NCBI GenBank assembly: GCA_018266775.1
Contig: JAFDZS010000005.1
Location: forward strand, 186,257-250,256
DNA length: 64,000 nucleotides
Reading direction: 5' to 3'
Source of the DNA: Bacteroidota bacterium
GTDB lineage: Bacteria > Bacteroidota > Bacteroidia > Chitinophagales > Chitinophagaceae
Shown: positions 28,249 through 37,372 of the stretch, piece after piece
How the letters are laid out: each line of letters begins with the position of its first letter
Numbering within the stretch: the first letter of the stretch is position 1
Program-made: the position numbers and the translations under genes
The notes under the pieces: generated by a model
What the model was told of the DNA's origin: nothing
Databases searched by the model: none
The model's input: the letters and a program-made list of their open reading frames with translations, nothing else

Positions 28249-29156
28249 TTAATCATTGAAGCTTCGCCGGTCTGAATAATCTTCCTGTTTTTGCGGGCAA
28301 TATATTTTCCATAACCATGGCCAAGGGCAAATCCTAAAGGGAAATCACTGCTCCAGTGTACACCATTGTTGATCATGGCCAGTCCGCATAATCCTGCAAT
28401 ACTGTACCCCAAAGGTTTGATCCATTTTTTTTCAGGGTAATTTTCTCCAATAATCGTTACCGCACTTACAAATGTGGCCATGTGGCCGGAAGGGAATGCG
28501 TCATAACGGGTTTTATTATTTTGAAAATTTTTCCAGGAAGGGAAGGGCTGCCATTTGCCTCTGATCGTAGTCGCGTCAGAAGGGTTTTCTCTTCCGGTGG
28601 CATATTTCAGCATTTGTGTACCCACACCCAACGCGATAAATGTTTCTGTTAATTCGCAGGCAGTATTTAAAGCCCTGTTATCTTTCGAAATTTTTCCGGC
28701 AATAAAAAAACCGGCGGCTAATACCATTGCAGATGAACCTTGCCCCAAATCATAAAATGCAGTATTGATATTACGCGGCAGTTTGCCGATATTGGTAGGC
28801 TTGCCGCCAATATTTACCCTGAACATAGGCTTAAAGTTTTCCCTGGCAAGAATAAAATTATCTTCCATCTTATCCTGCACCGTATTGGTTATCGATTGAT
28901 CGGATAAATACAATACTGCTGTGGATGCAACGATAATACCCAGGTTGGGCAGGTTGTTTTTTTGAAAAGATGTTTTGGCAAAACCGGCAACATCCTTTGG
29001 AATATGGGTAATAAATGAAAACGGTTTGGGTTTGCTGTACATGATACGTACAGGAGCCGGGCTGTTCAGTAATGTTTTGTGCTGCGGTAATGAATCATTG
29101 GTTTGAGCCCAACAGCAAAAAGGTGCAAGCAATAAAATCAGCAGTAATGGTTTCAT
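28245..29156 (-). CDS. PAP2-family phosphatase, longer paralogue
   Basis: A 303-aa protein with signal peptide or N-terminal anchor (1-17, CCWAQ). It has the PAP2 (type 2 phosphatidic acid phosphatase) motifs KYATGRENP, FPSGHMATF and NNGVHWSSDFPLG with membrane segments between them. Family members dephosphorylate undecaprenyl diphosphate, phosphatidate or lipid A. The first motif is degenerate relative to KxxxxxxRP. It is in tandem with a second PAP2 gene whose stop lies 17 bp upstream of this start, so the two are co-transcribed. The substrate is not decidable. Confidence 0.88.
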   Translation of the reverse strand: MKPLLLILLLAPFCCWAQTNDSLPQHKTLLNSPAPVRIMYSKPKPFSFITHIPKDVAGFAKTSFQKNNLPNLGIIVASTAVLYLSDQSITNTVQDKMEDNFILARENFKPMFRVNIGGKPTNIGKLPRNINTAFYDLGQGSSAMVLAAGFFIAGKISKDNRALNTACELTETFIALGVGTQMLKYATGRENPSDATTIRGKWQPFPSWKNFQNNKTRYDAFPSGHMATFVSAVTIIGENYPEKKWIKPLGYSIAGLCGLAMINNGVHWSSDFPLGFALGHGYGKYIARKNRKIIQTGEASMIN

Positions 29157-29173
29157 CGAAAAAATTGAAAAGG

Positions 29174-29782
29174 TTATTGATGAGCATGATGTTTTTTATC
29201 CATCCATTTCTGCACTTTCCATCCCAGCCACGCACTGCCTGCGCCAATCAATGCGCCGCCCAAAACATCGCTGGGGTAATGAACACCCTGGTACATTCTT
29301 GCCCAGGCCACACTGGTGGCAAATAAATAAGATGGAGCAACAAAATACCATTTACGGTAGCGCAATGCTATAGAAGTAGCCGTACAAAATGCGGCGGAAG
29401 TGTGGCCGGAAGGGAAGGAGTATCCGCCGCTTTCATCATCCCGTTTGATAATAAAACTATATTGCTCAAAAGGCCGCTGCCGGTCAACTATGCGTTTGGT
29501 GGCCTGTGTAATAATGCCGGAAAGAAGGTAAGCGCCTCCCATATATAAACCATCGCGTTGTAATTTCTTATCATGCTGAATTAATCCTGCAATAAAAATA
29601 CCGGCAGGCATACCCACACTAACAGCAGAAACGGATGAGGCATTCAATTCAAGATATTTATCCTTAAACCAGGTTTGATGGGCATTGATTGGTTTCAGAA
29701 TATTGATGTCCGGGTTTTGAGCCAATATGGATTGATTACAAAAACAACAAAATAAAAAAAATACAACAGGTGCTTTGAACAT
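29174..29782 (-). CDS. PAP2-family phosphatase, shorter paralogue
   Basis: A 202-aa membrane phosphatase with an N-terminal leader and all three PAP2 motifs intact: KRIVDRQRP (K-x6-RP), FPSGHTSAAF and ARMYQGVHYPSDVLGG. It is first in a two-gene minus-strand operon with the 303-aa PAP2 protein. Typical roles are recycling undecaprenyl diphosphate, the carrier of cell wall and O-antigen precursors, or trimming lipid A phosphates; the sequence alone does not choose. Confidence 0.9.
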   Translation of the reverse strand: MFKAPVVFFLFCCFCNQSILAQNPDINILKPINAHQTWFKDKYLELNASSVSAVSVGMPAGIFIAGLIQHDKKLQRDGLYMGGAYLLSGIITQATKRIVDRQRPFEQYSFIIKRDDESGGYSFPSGHTSAAFCTATSIALRYRKWYFVAPSYLFATSVAWARMYQGVHYPSDVLGGALIGAGSAWLGWKVQKWMDKKHHAHQ

Positions 29783-29832
29783 ATAAATAGTATTATTGCA
29801 AGATATAGTTTGACAAGGTTAAACAAGCGTTA

Positions 29833-30909
29833 ATGAAACGAAACAGGCTTACCACACTACATTCCATCTCCGGGCTTTTTGCAGGCATATTTATACTGCT
29901 GCTTTCTGTTTCGGGCACCATCCTGTTATTTCGTGATAACATTGATGTGTTGCAGCAACCGAAGGTTGGGTTAATAAATGGAATTTCTCAAAAAATATCT
30001 GCTGACAGTGGTCATCATATTATCAGGAATCAATATCCGCATGCACAGATCAGCAGCCTGGCTTTGCCGGAAAAGGATCAGCAACCCTTTATTTTCACTA
30101 TCTATGATTCTTCGTATGCCAATGGCAGTAAGCCCATGCAGGTTTTGCTGCACCCGCAAACCGGTGCAGTACTGCAAACCCGTGGCGGGGCAGATGATCC
30201 GCAGCACAATTTCATGAGCTGGCTGGCATCGTTTCACAGTTCCTTCCTGGCTGGTAAAAAAGGTGAATGGTTTTTGGGGGTGCTGGCTGTTGTATTTGCG
30301 CTAAGTTTGTTTTCAGGTATAATTATATATCGCCGGAATATTATTCCCGTATTGTTATTCCGCAAAACAGTATGGAAAAAAAGTAACCTGCACCAGCTTA
30401 TCGGCACATGGGCATTATTGTTTAACCTGTTGATGAGTGTTACCGGTTTCTGGATGCAGCGGTATGTTTTTAAAGCATCGTTTTATAAAAACTACGACTG
30501 GAAGAATACGATCACTCCATCGGCAGCACTGTCATTTAGTTTTGATAGTGCATACCTGCAGGTGCAGGAAAAGTATCCGCAGTTTACTGCGTATGTGGTG
30601 TATTTTCCAACGAGTAAATCAGGTAAAACGGCAGTATATGGAAGTAACAGCACCAATGCTTACATCCACGCTAAAAAATTTGCCGATGTAATATCCCTCG
30701 ACAGTACCGGACATATTGCATCCACCCGTTTCATTAATGAAATCAGCGCTGATGACCGTTACGATATCATCAACTCCCAACTGCACATGGGCAAATACGG
30801 CAGTTGGGGAGTAAAATTATTGTACGCTTTTTTTGGTATTTCATCTGCATTATTAAGTATTACCGGGTTCAGGTTATGGTGGAAAAGAAGAGGTATGGAA
30901 CGCAGATGA
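29833..30909 (+). CDS. PepSY-associated transmembrane protein
   Basis: A 358-aa protein of the PepSY_TM family. The first TM helix (about 13-35) comes directly after a basic N terminus, then a periplasmic PepSY part, two central TM helices (about 147-170 and 190-212), a second periplasmic domain and a last TM helix (about 322-345). Relatives sit beside siderophore receptors or act as ferric-reductase-like membrane proteins. The last five codons and the stop (ATG GAA CGC AGA TGA) form the beginning of an intergenic repeat element, so the natural C terminus has been formed by repeat sequence. Confidence 0.8.
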   Translation: MKRNRLTTLHSISGLFAGIFILLLSVSGTILLFRDNIDVLQQPKVGLINGISQKISADSGHHIIRNQYPHAQISSLALPEKDQQPFIFTIYDSSYANGSKPMQVLLHPQTGAVLQTRGGADDPQHNFMSWLASFHSSFLAGKKGEWFLGVLAVVFALSLFSGIIIYRRNIIPVLLFRKTVWKKSNLHQLIGTWALLFNLLMSVTGFWMQRYVFKASFYKNYDWKNTITPSAALSFSFDSAYLQVQEKYPQFTAYVVYFPTSKSGKTAVYGSNSTNAYIHAKKFADVISLDSTGHIASTRFINEISADDRYDIINSQLHMGKYGSWGVKLLYAFFGISSALLSITGFRLWWKRRGMERR

Positions 30910-31159
30910 CGCTGATTGAACTTATAGCAGCAGATAAATTATAATTGTTATTAAAATAAATCTGCGCACCTGCGGCGTAAGTAATGGAACGCTGATGACA
31001 CCGATTGAACTTATTAAAGCGGATAAATTGAAATTGCTTTCGTTTAAAACCAATCTGCGCATCTGCGGCTGAAGAAACAGTGTTGGTTATACTCATAAAA
31101 AAGATTGACCAATACGATTTGATCAATCTTTTTTTATCCATCTGCATAGCTGCGGCCAA
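30897..31159. repeat. Intergenic inverted-repeat elements (GGAACGCAGATGACG family), two copies plus a fragment
   Basis: Copy A (30897-30975) and copy B (30986-31070) each start with GGAACGC-GATGAC followed by GATTGAACTTAT, and end with AATCTGCGC-CTGCGGC. The two ends of each copy are roughly inverted repeats that could pair as a long stem. A third fragment, CATCTGCATAGCTGCGGCC, is at 31139-31157. This is a dispersed palindromic family known in many Bacteroidota genomes. The gap contains no gene besides the terminator hairpin at 31097-31135. Confidence 0.8.
31097..31135. terminator. Bidirectional terminator between PepSY gene and TonB receptor
   Basis: AAAAAAGATTGA (31097-31108) pairs with TCAATCTTTTTT (31123-31134) around a 14-nt loop, with A-tract and T-tract on the two sides. 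The convergent neighbours end on each side. Confidence 0.8.
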
Positions 31160-31162
31160 ATA

Positions 31163-33637
31163 TCAATTGAATCTTAGCGGAAAATTCAGCTTCAGCGCAA
31201 TATTCCTTCCCATGTTATAAATACCATTGTGCCCCGATGCATTGCCCGGATAAGGCTCAAAATATTTTAACCGGTTCAGGTGCGACTGGTAAGCCACATC
31301 AAAAATATTATTGCCCAGTAAAGAAAAGCTGCACACTACTTTTTTCTTCTTATTCATAATATCGCCACCAAATCCGGCATTAAAAAGCGTATACCCGGCA
31401 GTGGGAGTTTCCGTTCCGTATGCAAGATAAGCCCTGTTTTGTGCTGCGTTCCATTCCATTTGCAGTTTGGCAAAAAGATTGGTGAACGGGCCGGATTTTG
31501 TTTTAATGTTTGCCCTTAATTCAGAAAATGTATGCACTGGGGGAATAAACGGAAGATACTTAGCGCTATCAGATAAAGTTTTCCCGCTTACACCCAAATT
31601 ATTTCCATACACCACAGATAATCCATTTTCAAAATGCAGCCAGTCCAACGGGTGCGGATGAATATCAACTGAAAGTTCTGTACCGTACAAATGCGCTTTT
31701 GCAGCCTGGAACTGGAAGGTTTCATTACCCGGCACAATCACTGAATCCTGTCCGTTAACACCCAATAATTTCTGGTTGAAAATATAATTTTGAATATTGT
31801 TATTAAATAACTCCAGGTTAATAGTGATGTGTTGAGAATTATAGTTGATGCCGATATCTTCCTGCAAACTAAACTCAGGTTTAAAATCAGGGTTACCCAA
31901 CTGGTAAATATTTGTACCGGGATGCACACCATTAGCGGAAATTTCAGAGATATTAGGGGCCCGGTATCCTCTTGCAATATTTACTTTGGCACTTAATTCC
32001 TTCGAGAAAGTATAGGTGGCGCCAATGCTTCCGGTAACACCGGAAAAACTGTGGTTGTAATTATAAAACGCCTGGTTAGCACCAACGGTATCGGCACCAT
32101 AAACAGCCATATCAAAACCGGTAACAGGATTGGTGCCGGTATATAATGCACTGTTGTCAAAATGCCTGGTGTCGTAACGAAGCCCGCCCGCTAATTCTAA
32201 TTTCTGGTAAGATTTTTTACCAAATATAAAACCCCCCACATCAAATTGTTTGTAAGAAGGAATAACAAATTCAGTTCCCTTCTCTGCATCATTTTTTTGA
32301 TACATTCCATTCACACCACCCATTACACTCCATCCATTTCTTTCATGGAAATAATATTTGGCATCGTAAGTAAAAGTGTTCAGTATTAAATACAAACCGG
32401 GTATGGCCATTTCAGGATGGCTGAATTCCCTGCGGATACTTTTTTGATACCCGAGGTTAAGGGCAATTCTTCCACCATCTTTAAAAATAAAATTATTGGC
32501 AGTGTAAAAACGGTAATGCTGTACATGCTGGTGCAATGGTGTAATAGTATACGATTTTAGTTCTGCATCAGAAACAATGGGGCGAAACGTATCTGCCTCT
32601 GTAATCTGTTTGGTGAATTTACGGGTGGCAGAATCCCTGCTGCCGTCGGGAATTTCCTGCAGGTCATCGAATAACGAAAAACCTATGTGGCTGTATCCCC
32701 ATGTTTTGTTAATGCCCACCATACCATTGAGGTCAGTTTCCCTGAAGCCGGTGCCGTAAACACGTCCATCGTATTTGTTTTGATAGTTCGTTGCTTCTTT
32801 GTAAGATGCACGGCCACGCCAGATAATATCGTTCTTATTACCGGAAAGCATACCCGAACCACCAAACTCGCCGTTATTAGTTTGATAATTGGCAGCAACT
32901 TCACCCAGCGTTTTACCCGGCGGCGGAAAATTAGCCGGTATCAGGTTTACCACACCGGCAAGCGCATCGGAACCATAAATCAAACTGGCAGGGCCTTTGA
33001 TCACCTCTACTTTTTCCACGCTGTTCTGATCCACTTCAATGCCATGTTCATCGCCCCATTGCTGGCCTTCCTGCCGCACACCGTCGTACAATGTTAAGAT
33101 GCGGTTATAACCCAACCCACGGATAAATGGTTTGGAAACATTGGGCCCGGTGGTAACAGCATTGATCCCCGGCACTTTGGCAATGGCATCAATAATATTG
33201 GTGCTGAGGTTTTGCTGTAAAAATTGTTTACTGACAGAAGTGATGGGTACAGGATTCTTTCTGATAGAAGTAGCTTTGGAAGTACCGGTAACCACCACCT
33301 CACTTTCTTCCACAATAGAAGCTTCCAGCGCAAAATCCATGGTAAGGTTAGCCTGTATGCTGATGGTTTGTATTTGTGCTTTATAGCCAACATATTTTAC
33401 TTCAACAAGGTACCGGCCATTAGGTAAATTATTGATTTCATAATAACCGGAAGCATTGGTGACTGCACCGGTTTTTAAATCAGGAAAATAAACAGAAGCG
33501 CCTTCTAAAGCATGGCCGCTTTTTTTGTCAGTTACCTTACCACTTAAAGTGCTCTTTACCGGGTTGGCAAAAACTGACTGAACAGGAAATGTAAAAACTA
33601 TAGTTATACTGAATAAAAAATATTGAATAAATCGCAT
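31163..33637 (-). CDS. TonB-dependent outer-membrane receptor with carboxypeptidase-regulatory-like domain
   Basis: An 824-aa protein starting at ATG 33637 (MRFIQYFLFSITIVFTFP, signal peptide to SVFA). The open frame extends 69 codons further upstream but without receptor features. Order: CarboxypepD_reg-like domain (about 27-110), plug (about 120-240, with VEVIKGPASLIYGSDALAGVVNLI) and a beta barrel ending in LKLNFPLRFN. No SusD partner is present, so it is a metal, siderophore or vitamin type receptor rather than a glycan one. The plug segment GQQWGDEHGIEVD is reminiscent of ZnuD-type zinc receptors. A small Cys/His protein gene and a Fur/Zur-type palindrome lie upstream. Zinc or copper is a guess from context. 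Confidence 0.85.
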   Translation of the reverse strand: MRFIQYFLFSITIVFTFPVQSVFANPVKSTLSGKVTDKKSGHALEGASVYFPDLKTGAVTNASGYYEINNLPNGRYLVEVKYVGYKAQIQTISIQANLTMDFALEASIVEESEVVVTGTSKATSIRKNPVPITSVSKQFLQQNLSTNIIDAIAKVPGINAVTTGPNVSKPFIRGLGYNRILTLYDGVRQEGQQWGDEHGIEVDQNSVEKVEVIKGPASLIYGSDALAGVVNLIPANFPPPGKTLGEVAANYQTNNGEFGGSGMLSGNKNDIIWRGRASYKEATNYQNKYDGRVYGTGFRETDLNGMVGINKTWGYSHIGFSLFDDLQEIPDGSRDSATRKFTKQITEADTFRPIVSDAELKSYTITPLHQHVQHYRFYTANNFIFKDGGRIALNLGYQKSIRREFSHPEMAIPGLYLILNTFTYDAKYYFHERNGWSVMGGVNGMYQKNDAEKGTEFVIPSYKQFDVGGFIFGKKSYQKLELAGGLRYDTRHFDNSALYTGTNPVTGFDMAVYGADTVGANQAFYNYNHSFSGVTGSIGATYTFSKELSAKVNIARGYRAPNISEISANGVHPGTNIYQLGNPDFKPEFSLQEDIGINYNSQHITINLELFNNNIQNYIFNQKLLGVNGQDSVIVPGNETFQFQAAKAHLYGTELSVDIHPHPLDWLHFENGLSVVYGNNLGVSGKTLSDSAKYLPFIPPVHTFSELRANIKTKSGPFTNLFAKLQMEWNAAQNRAYLAYGTETPTAGYTLFNAGFGGDIMNKKKKVVCSFSLLGNNIFDVAYQSHLNRLKYFEPYPGNASGHNGIYNMGRNIALKLNFPLRFN

Positions 33638-33749
33638 GGCTGTAAAATTATAAGCCTGTATACGTATGCATGTTACAACAAGCATGAAGTACAGGATTTG
33701 AGATCGAATAAATAAAATTGAAAAGGCTGCTTTTTTGCAGCAGGTGTAA

Positions 33750-34097
33750 TTAAGCCAATGCGGGTGGCCCGCGGGATTCAGCAAAAGCCGGAATGCCTTC
33801 CGCAACCGGGCAAATAAATGCAGGCGAATAATTGCTGAATGCAATTACCTGTTGCGGCGTATAAAATGAAGTTACCGCATCAGCATCCCTTGTCAGCTGG
33901 TAATCGCAAATAAAACATTTGCTTTCTCCATTGTAATGATAGAGGTGATTGGTGCCGCTTTTTTTAAGCGTTAACGCCTGTTGTTTGTTGCTGCCGGGGT
34001 GTGAGTGGAAAACCTGTATTGCAGTAATGGCCGTAAGCAACAGCAGTAATAAACCGGCTGCGTTTTTCCTGAACCATATTGATGAACACAATTTCAC
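33750..34097 (-). CDS. Small membrane-anchored Cys/His protein upstream of TonB receptor
   Basis: A 115-aa protein with an N-terminal hydrophobic segment (about 13-30), then HSHP (31-34), a CFICDY motif (CxxC, C61/C64) and a C-terminal SRGPPALA. It resembles in layout the DUF2946-type proteins (TM helix, CxxC, terminal R-x-PP) encoded next to metal-linked TonB receptors, but I cannot place it in a family with certainty. It is encoded 112 bp upstream of the receptor on the same strand and preceded by a perfect 15-bp inverted repeat. Metal binding through the His and Cys residues is possible. Confidence 0.65.
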   Translation of the reverse strand: MKLCSSIWFRKNAAGLLLLLLTAITAIQVFHSHPGSNKQQALTLKKSGTNHLYHYNGESKCFICDYQLTRDADAVTSFYTPQQVIAFSNYSPAFICPVAEGIPAFAESRGPPALA

Positions 34098-34118
34098 CCC
34101 GCAAATATATAAAACTAC

Positions 34119-34133
34119 TGCAACAGTGTTGCA
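34119..34133. promoter_or_regulatory. Candidate Fur/Zur-family operator, perfect 7-1-7 inverted repeat
   Basis: TGCAACA-G-TGTTGCA is a perfect inverted repeat with the 7-1-7 geometry of Fur-superfamily boxes. It lies 21 bp upstream of the start of the small Cys/His protein and 52 bp upstream of glpK. Its position favours control of the minus-strand receptor operon. Confidence 0.6.
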
Positions 34134-34185
34134 AAAAATATTTTCGATAAAATTCCTTTAACTTGATACCTAAATATTACTTGCT

Positions 34186-35676
34186 ATGGAACAATACATA
34201 CTAGCGCTTGACCAGGGCACCACCAGCAGCCGTGCGATTATTTTTAATCAACAGGGCAACATCATTGCGGTGGCGCAAAAGGAATTCACTCAATATTTTC
34301 CCCAGCCTGGTTGGGTGGAACATGATGCCAATGAAATATGGAGTACGCAATTGGGCGTTGCTGCCGAAGCGGTAACCAAAGCAGGGCTTACAGTAGAAAA
34401 TATTGCAGCCATCGGTATTACCAATCAACGGGAAACAACAGTGGTTTGGGAAAGGGCAACAGGTAAGCCCATATATAATGCTATTGTTTGGCAGGACAGG
34501 AGAACGGCATCGTTTTGCGATGAATTGAAAAGAAAGCAACTGGATGGCATCATTAAGCAAAAAACCGGGTTGGTCATTGATGCTTATTTTTCAGCCACCA
34601 AAGTAAAATGGATACTGGATAATGTGGAAGGCGCCCGTAAAAAAGCCGAGAATGGAGAATTATGCTTCGGTACTATTGATACCTGGTTGTTGTGGAATTT
34701 AACCAAAGGCCAGGTGCATGCTACAGATGTAAGTAACGCCAGCCGCACTATGCTGTGCAATATCAATACCCTGCAATGGGATGGTGAACTGGAAAAAATA
34801 TTTACCATACCCGGCAATATGCTGCCGCAAATACGCAGCAGCAGCGAAGTGTATGGCAACACACAAAATATTCTATCGGCAAAAAATATTCCCATTGCAG
34901 GCATTGCCGGTGATCAGCAGAGTGCTTTATTCGGGCAGATGTGTACTCAGCCCGGCATGGTAAAAAATACGTATGGTACGGGTTGTTTTATGCTGATGAA
35001 TACAGGAGAACAACCCGTAACATCAGCCAATAATTTATTAACCACCGTTGCCTGGAAAGTGGATGGTATTACACAATATGCGCTGGAAGGCAGTGTGTTT
35101 ATTGCCGGTGCAGTAGTGCAATGGCTGCGGGATGGCCTGGGCGTCATCAGTAAATCGGCCGATGTGGAAGCGTTGGCGTCTAAGGTTAACAGTAATGAAG
35201 GTGTATATGTGGTGCCTGCATTCACCGGTTTGGGTGCGCCCTACTGGAACCAGGATGCAAGAGGTACAATGGTAGGCTTAACCCGTGGCAGCACCGCAGC
35301 ACATATTGCCCGTGCGGCGCTGGAAAGCATCGCTTATCAAACAATGGATGTACTGAAAGCGATGGAAGCAGATTCCGGCATTTCCATTAAAGAATTAAGA
35401 GTGGATGGAGGCGCCACGGCCAATGATTTGCTCATGCAGTTTCAAAGTGATATACTGAATACAAAAGTGCTTCGGCCAAGGGTAACCGAAACCACGGCCT
35501 TGGGCGCCGCATATTTGGCAGGCCTTGCAGTGGGGTATTGGAAAAGTATTAATGAAATTCAGCAGCAATGGCAGATCGATCAATCTTTTACGCCTGCTAT
35601 GGATGAAGCTCAACGCAAACAACTGACATCAGGCTGGCAGCGGGCGGTACAAACCACTATCGGCTGGACAAAATAA
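34186..35676 (+). CDS. glpK: Glycerol kinase
   Basis: A 496-aa FGGY-family kinase with the N-terminal phosphate-binding segment [15 protein letters not shown], the central [13 protein letters not shown] and the C-terminal [19 protein letters not shown]. Length and motifs fit GlpK, which phosphorylates glycerol to sn-glycerol-3-phosphate using ATP in the cytoplasm. It is first in a three-gene set with glpD (100-bp gap) and glpF (36-bp gap), giving uptake, phosphorylation and oxidation of glycerol. No dedicated repressor gene is adjacent. Confidence 0.97.
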   Translation: MEQYILALDQGTTSSRAIIFNQQGNIIAVAQKEFTQYFPQPGWVEHDANEIWSTQLGVAAEAVTKAGLTVENIAAIGITNQRETTVVWERATGKPIYNAIVWQDRRTASFCDELKRKQLDGIIKQKTGLVIDAYFSATKVKWILDNVEGARKKAENGELCFGTIDTWLLWNLTKGQVHATDVSNASRTMLCNINTLQWDGELEKIFTIPGNMLPQIRSSSEVYGNTQNILSAKNIPIAGIAGDQQSALFGQMCTQPGMVKNTYGTGCFMLMNTGEQPVTSANNLLTTVAWKVDGITQYALEGSVFIAGAVVQWLRDGLGVISKSADVEALASKVNSNEGVYVVPAFTGLGAPYWNQDARGTMVGLTRGSTAAHIARAALESIAYQTMDVLKAMEADSGISIKELRVDGGATANDLLMQFQSDILNTKVLRPRVTETTALGAAYLAGLAVGYWKSINEIQQQWQIDQSFTPAMDEAQRKQLTSGWQRAVQTTIGWTK

Positions 35677-35776
35677 ATTTGCAATAAACACCGCTGAACA
35701 AGCAACCTAATTAATAGCTATTTCGACATTACAACAGGAGCATCGTTTCCTGTTAGCCATAACCGCAGCATCTGAA

Positions 35777-37336
35777 ATGAACAGGAACGAAAGCCTTCAC
35801 CAGTTAGCACAAACCAAAGAATGGGACATCATTATTATTGGTGGTGGTGCCACTGGTTTAGGTACAGCTGTGGATGCAGCAACCAGGGGGTATAAAACTT
35901 TACTGGTTGAACAGGCAGATTTTGCAAAAGGCACCTCGAGCCGTGCCACCAAGCTGGTGCATGGCGGTGTGCGGTACCTGGCACAAGGTAATATTAAACT
36001 GGTGCGTGAAGCTTTAAAAGAAAGAGGGTTGTTGTTGAAGAATGCCCCACATCTCAGCCAGAATATTTCGTTTGTGCTGCCCTGTTATGGATTGCTGCAA
36101 AAAATATATTATGGCATTGGTTTAAAGATGTACGATTTACTGGCAGGAAGGTTGGGACTTGGCAGTACCAGTATTGTCAGCAGGAAGAAAACTGTGGAAG
36201 CCATAACCAATATTCAAACGGATAAATTAAGTGGCGCAGTAGTTTACCAGGACGGGCAGTTTGATGATGCACGTTTGGCTGTTAACCTGGCGCAAACAGC
36301 GGCAGAAAACGGGGCAACAGTCATCAATTATTGCAGGGTGATGCAATTGATGAAATCTACAGAAGGAAAAACGAATGGTGTTGTGGTAAAAGATATGCTC
36401 TCCGGGAAAACATTTTCGCTGCAGTGTAAAGTGGTCATTAATGCCACTGGTGTTTTTGCAGATGAGGTGATGCAGATGGATGATGTTGCAGCAGCAAACA
36501 GGGTAAGCCCGTCGCAGGGAATACACTTGGTGGTGGATAAAACATTTTTTACCGGCACCAAAGCAATGATGATTCCGAAAACGAGTGATGGAAGAGTGTT
36601 GTTTGCGGTGCCCTGGCACGATAAAGTGGTACTGGGCACTACGGATACACCCATCGAAAGCCACTCGCTGGAACCAAAACCGCTGGAGGAAGAGATCAAT
36701 TTTATCCTGGAACATATCAATCATTATCTCACCACCACCATTACGCGGAAAGATGTACGGTCGGTATTTGCAGGGTTACGGCCATTGGTAAAAAAAGAAG
36801 GTACAGCACGAACGGCGTTAATGCCACGGGATCATACCATTATTATAAGTAAAAGTGGATTGGTTACTATTACAGGAGGCAAATGGACGACCTACCGCAA
36901 AATGGCCAGCGATGTACTGAATAAAGCGGTGGAAGTTTCCGGACTTAGCAAACGATCATGTGTAACCGAAATATTGAAAATACACGGCTGGCAAGCGGAA
37001 ATAAATACAAGTGATCCATTGCACTGGTATGGAAAAGATGCAGCAGAAATTAAAATGATTGCTGAAAACGATATAAAGCTGAAAGAAAAGATGCATCCAG
37101 CATTACCATATATACGTGCAGAAGTGATTTGGGCGGTACAGCATGAAATGGCCATGACAGTGGAAGATGTGCTGGCACGCAGAACAAGGATGTTGTTTTT
37201 AGATGCCAAAGCAGCGTCGGAAGCGGCGCTGGATGTAGCCCACATCATGGCGCCTTTATTAGGTCAAAACGATCAATGGATTAATGAACAGGTAACATCG
37301 TTTGTGCAACTGGCAAAACAATATGTATTATCTTGA
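35777..37336 (+). CDS. glpD: FAD-dependent glycerol-3-phosphate dehydrogenase
   Basis: A 519-aa flavoprotein with the N-terminal FAD-binding IIIIGGGATGLGTAVDAATRG (about 18-38), the substrate loop KGTSSRATKLVHGGVRYLAQ, GLRPLVKKEG and TGGKWTTYRKMA, then the C-terminal helical cap domain. It oxidises glycerol-3-phosphate to dihydroxyacetone phosphate and passes electrons to quinone at the inner membrane face. Aerobic GlpD type by length and layout; the GlpA/B/C anaerobic subunits are not encoded nearby. Confidence 0.96.
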   Translation: MNRNESLHQLAQTKEWDIIIIGGGATGLGTAVDAATRGYKTLLVEQADFAKGTSSRATKLVHGGVRYLAQGNIKLVREALKERGLLLKNAPHLSQNISFVLPCYGLLQKIYYGIGLKMYDLLAGRLGLGSTSIVSRKKTVEAITNIQTDKLSGAVVYQDGQFDDARLAVNLAQTAAENGATVINYCRVMQLMKSTEGKTNGVVVKDMLSGKTFSLQCKVVINATGVFADEVMQMDDVAAANRVSPSQGIHLVVDKTFFTGTKAMMIPKTSDGRVLFAVPWHDKVVLGTTDTPIESHSLEPKPLEEEINFILEHINHYLTTTITRKDVRSVFAGLRPLVKKEGTARTALMPRDHTIIISKSGLVTITGGKWTTYRKMASDVLNKAVEVSGLSKRSCVTEILKIHGWQAEINTSDPLHWYGKDAAEIKMIAENDIKLKEKMHPALPYIRAEVIWAVQHEMAMTVEDVLARRTRMLFLDAKAASEAALDVAHIMAPLLGQNDQWINEQVTSFVQLAKQYVLS

Positions 37337-37372
37337 CAAAATAATTGATAACACTTAACCAACAACTTGCTT

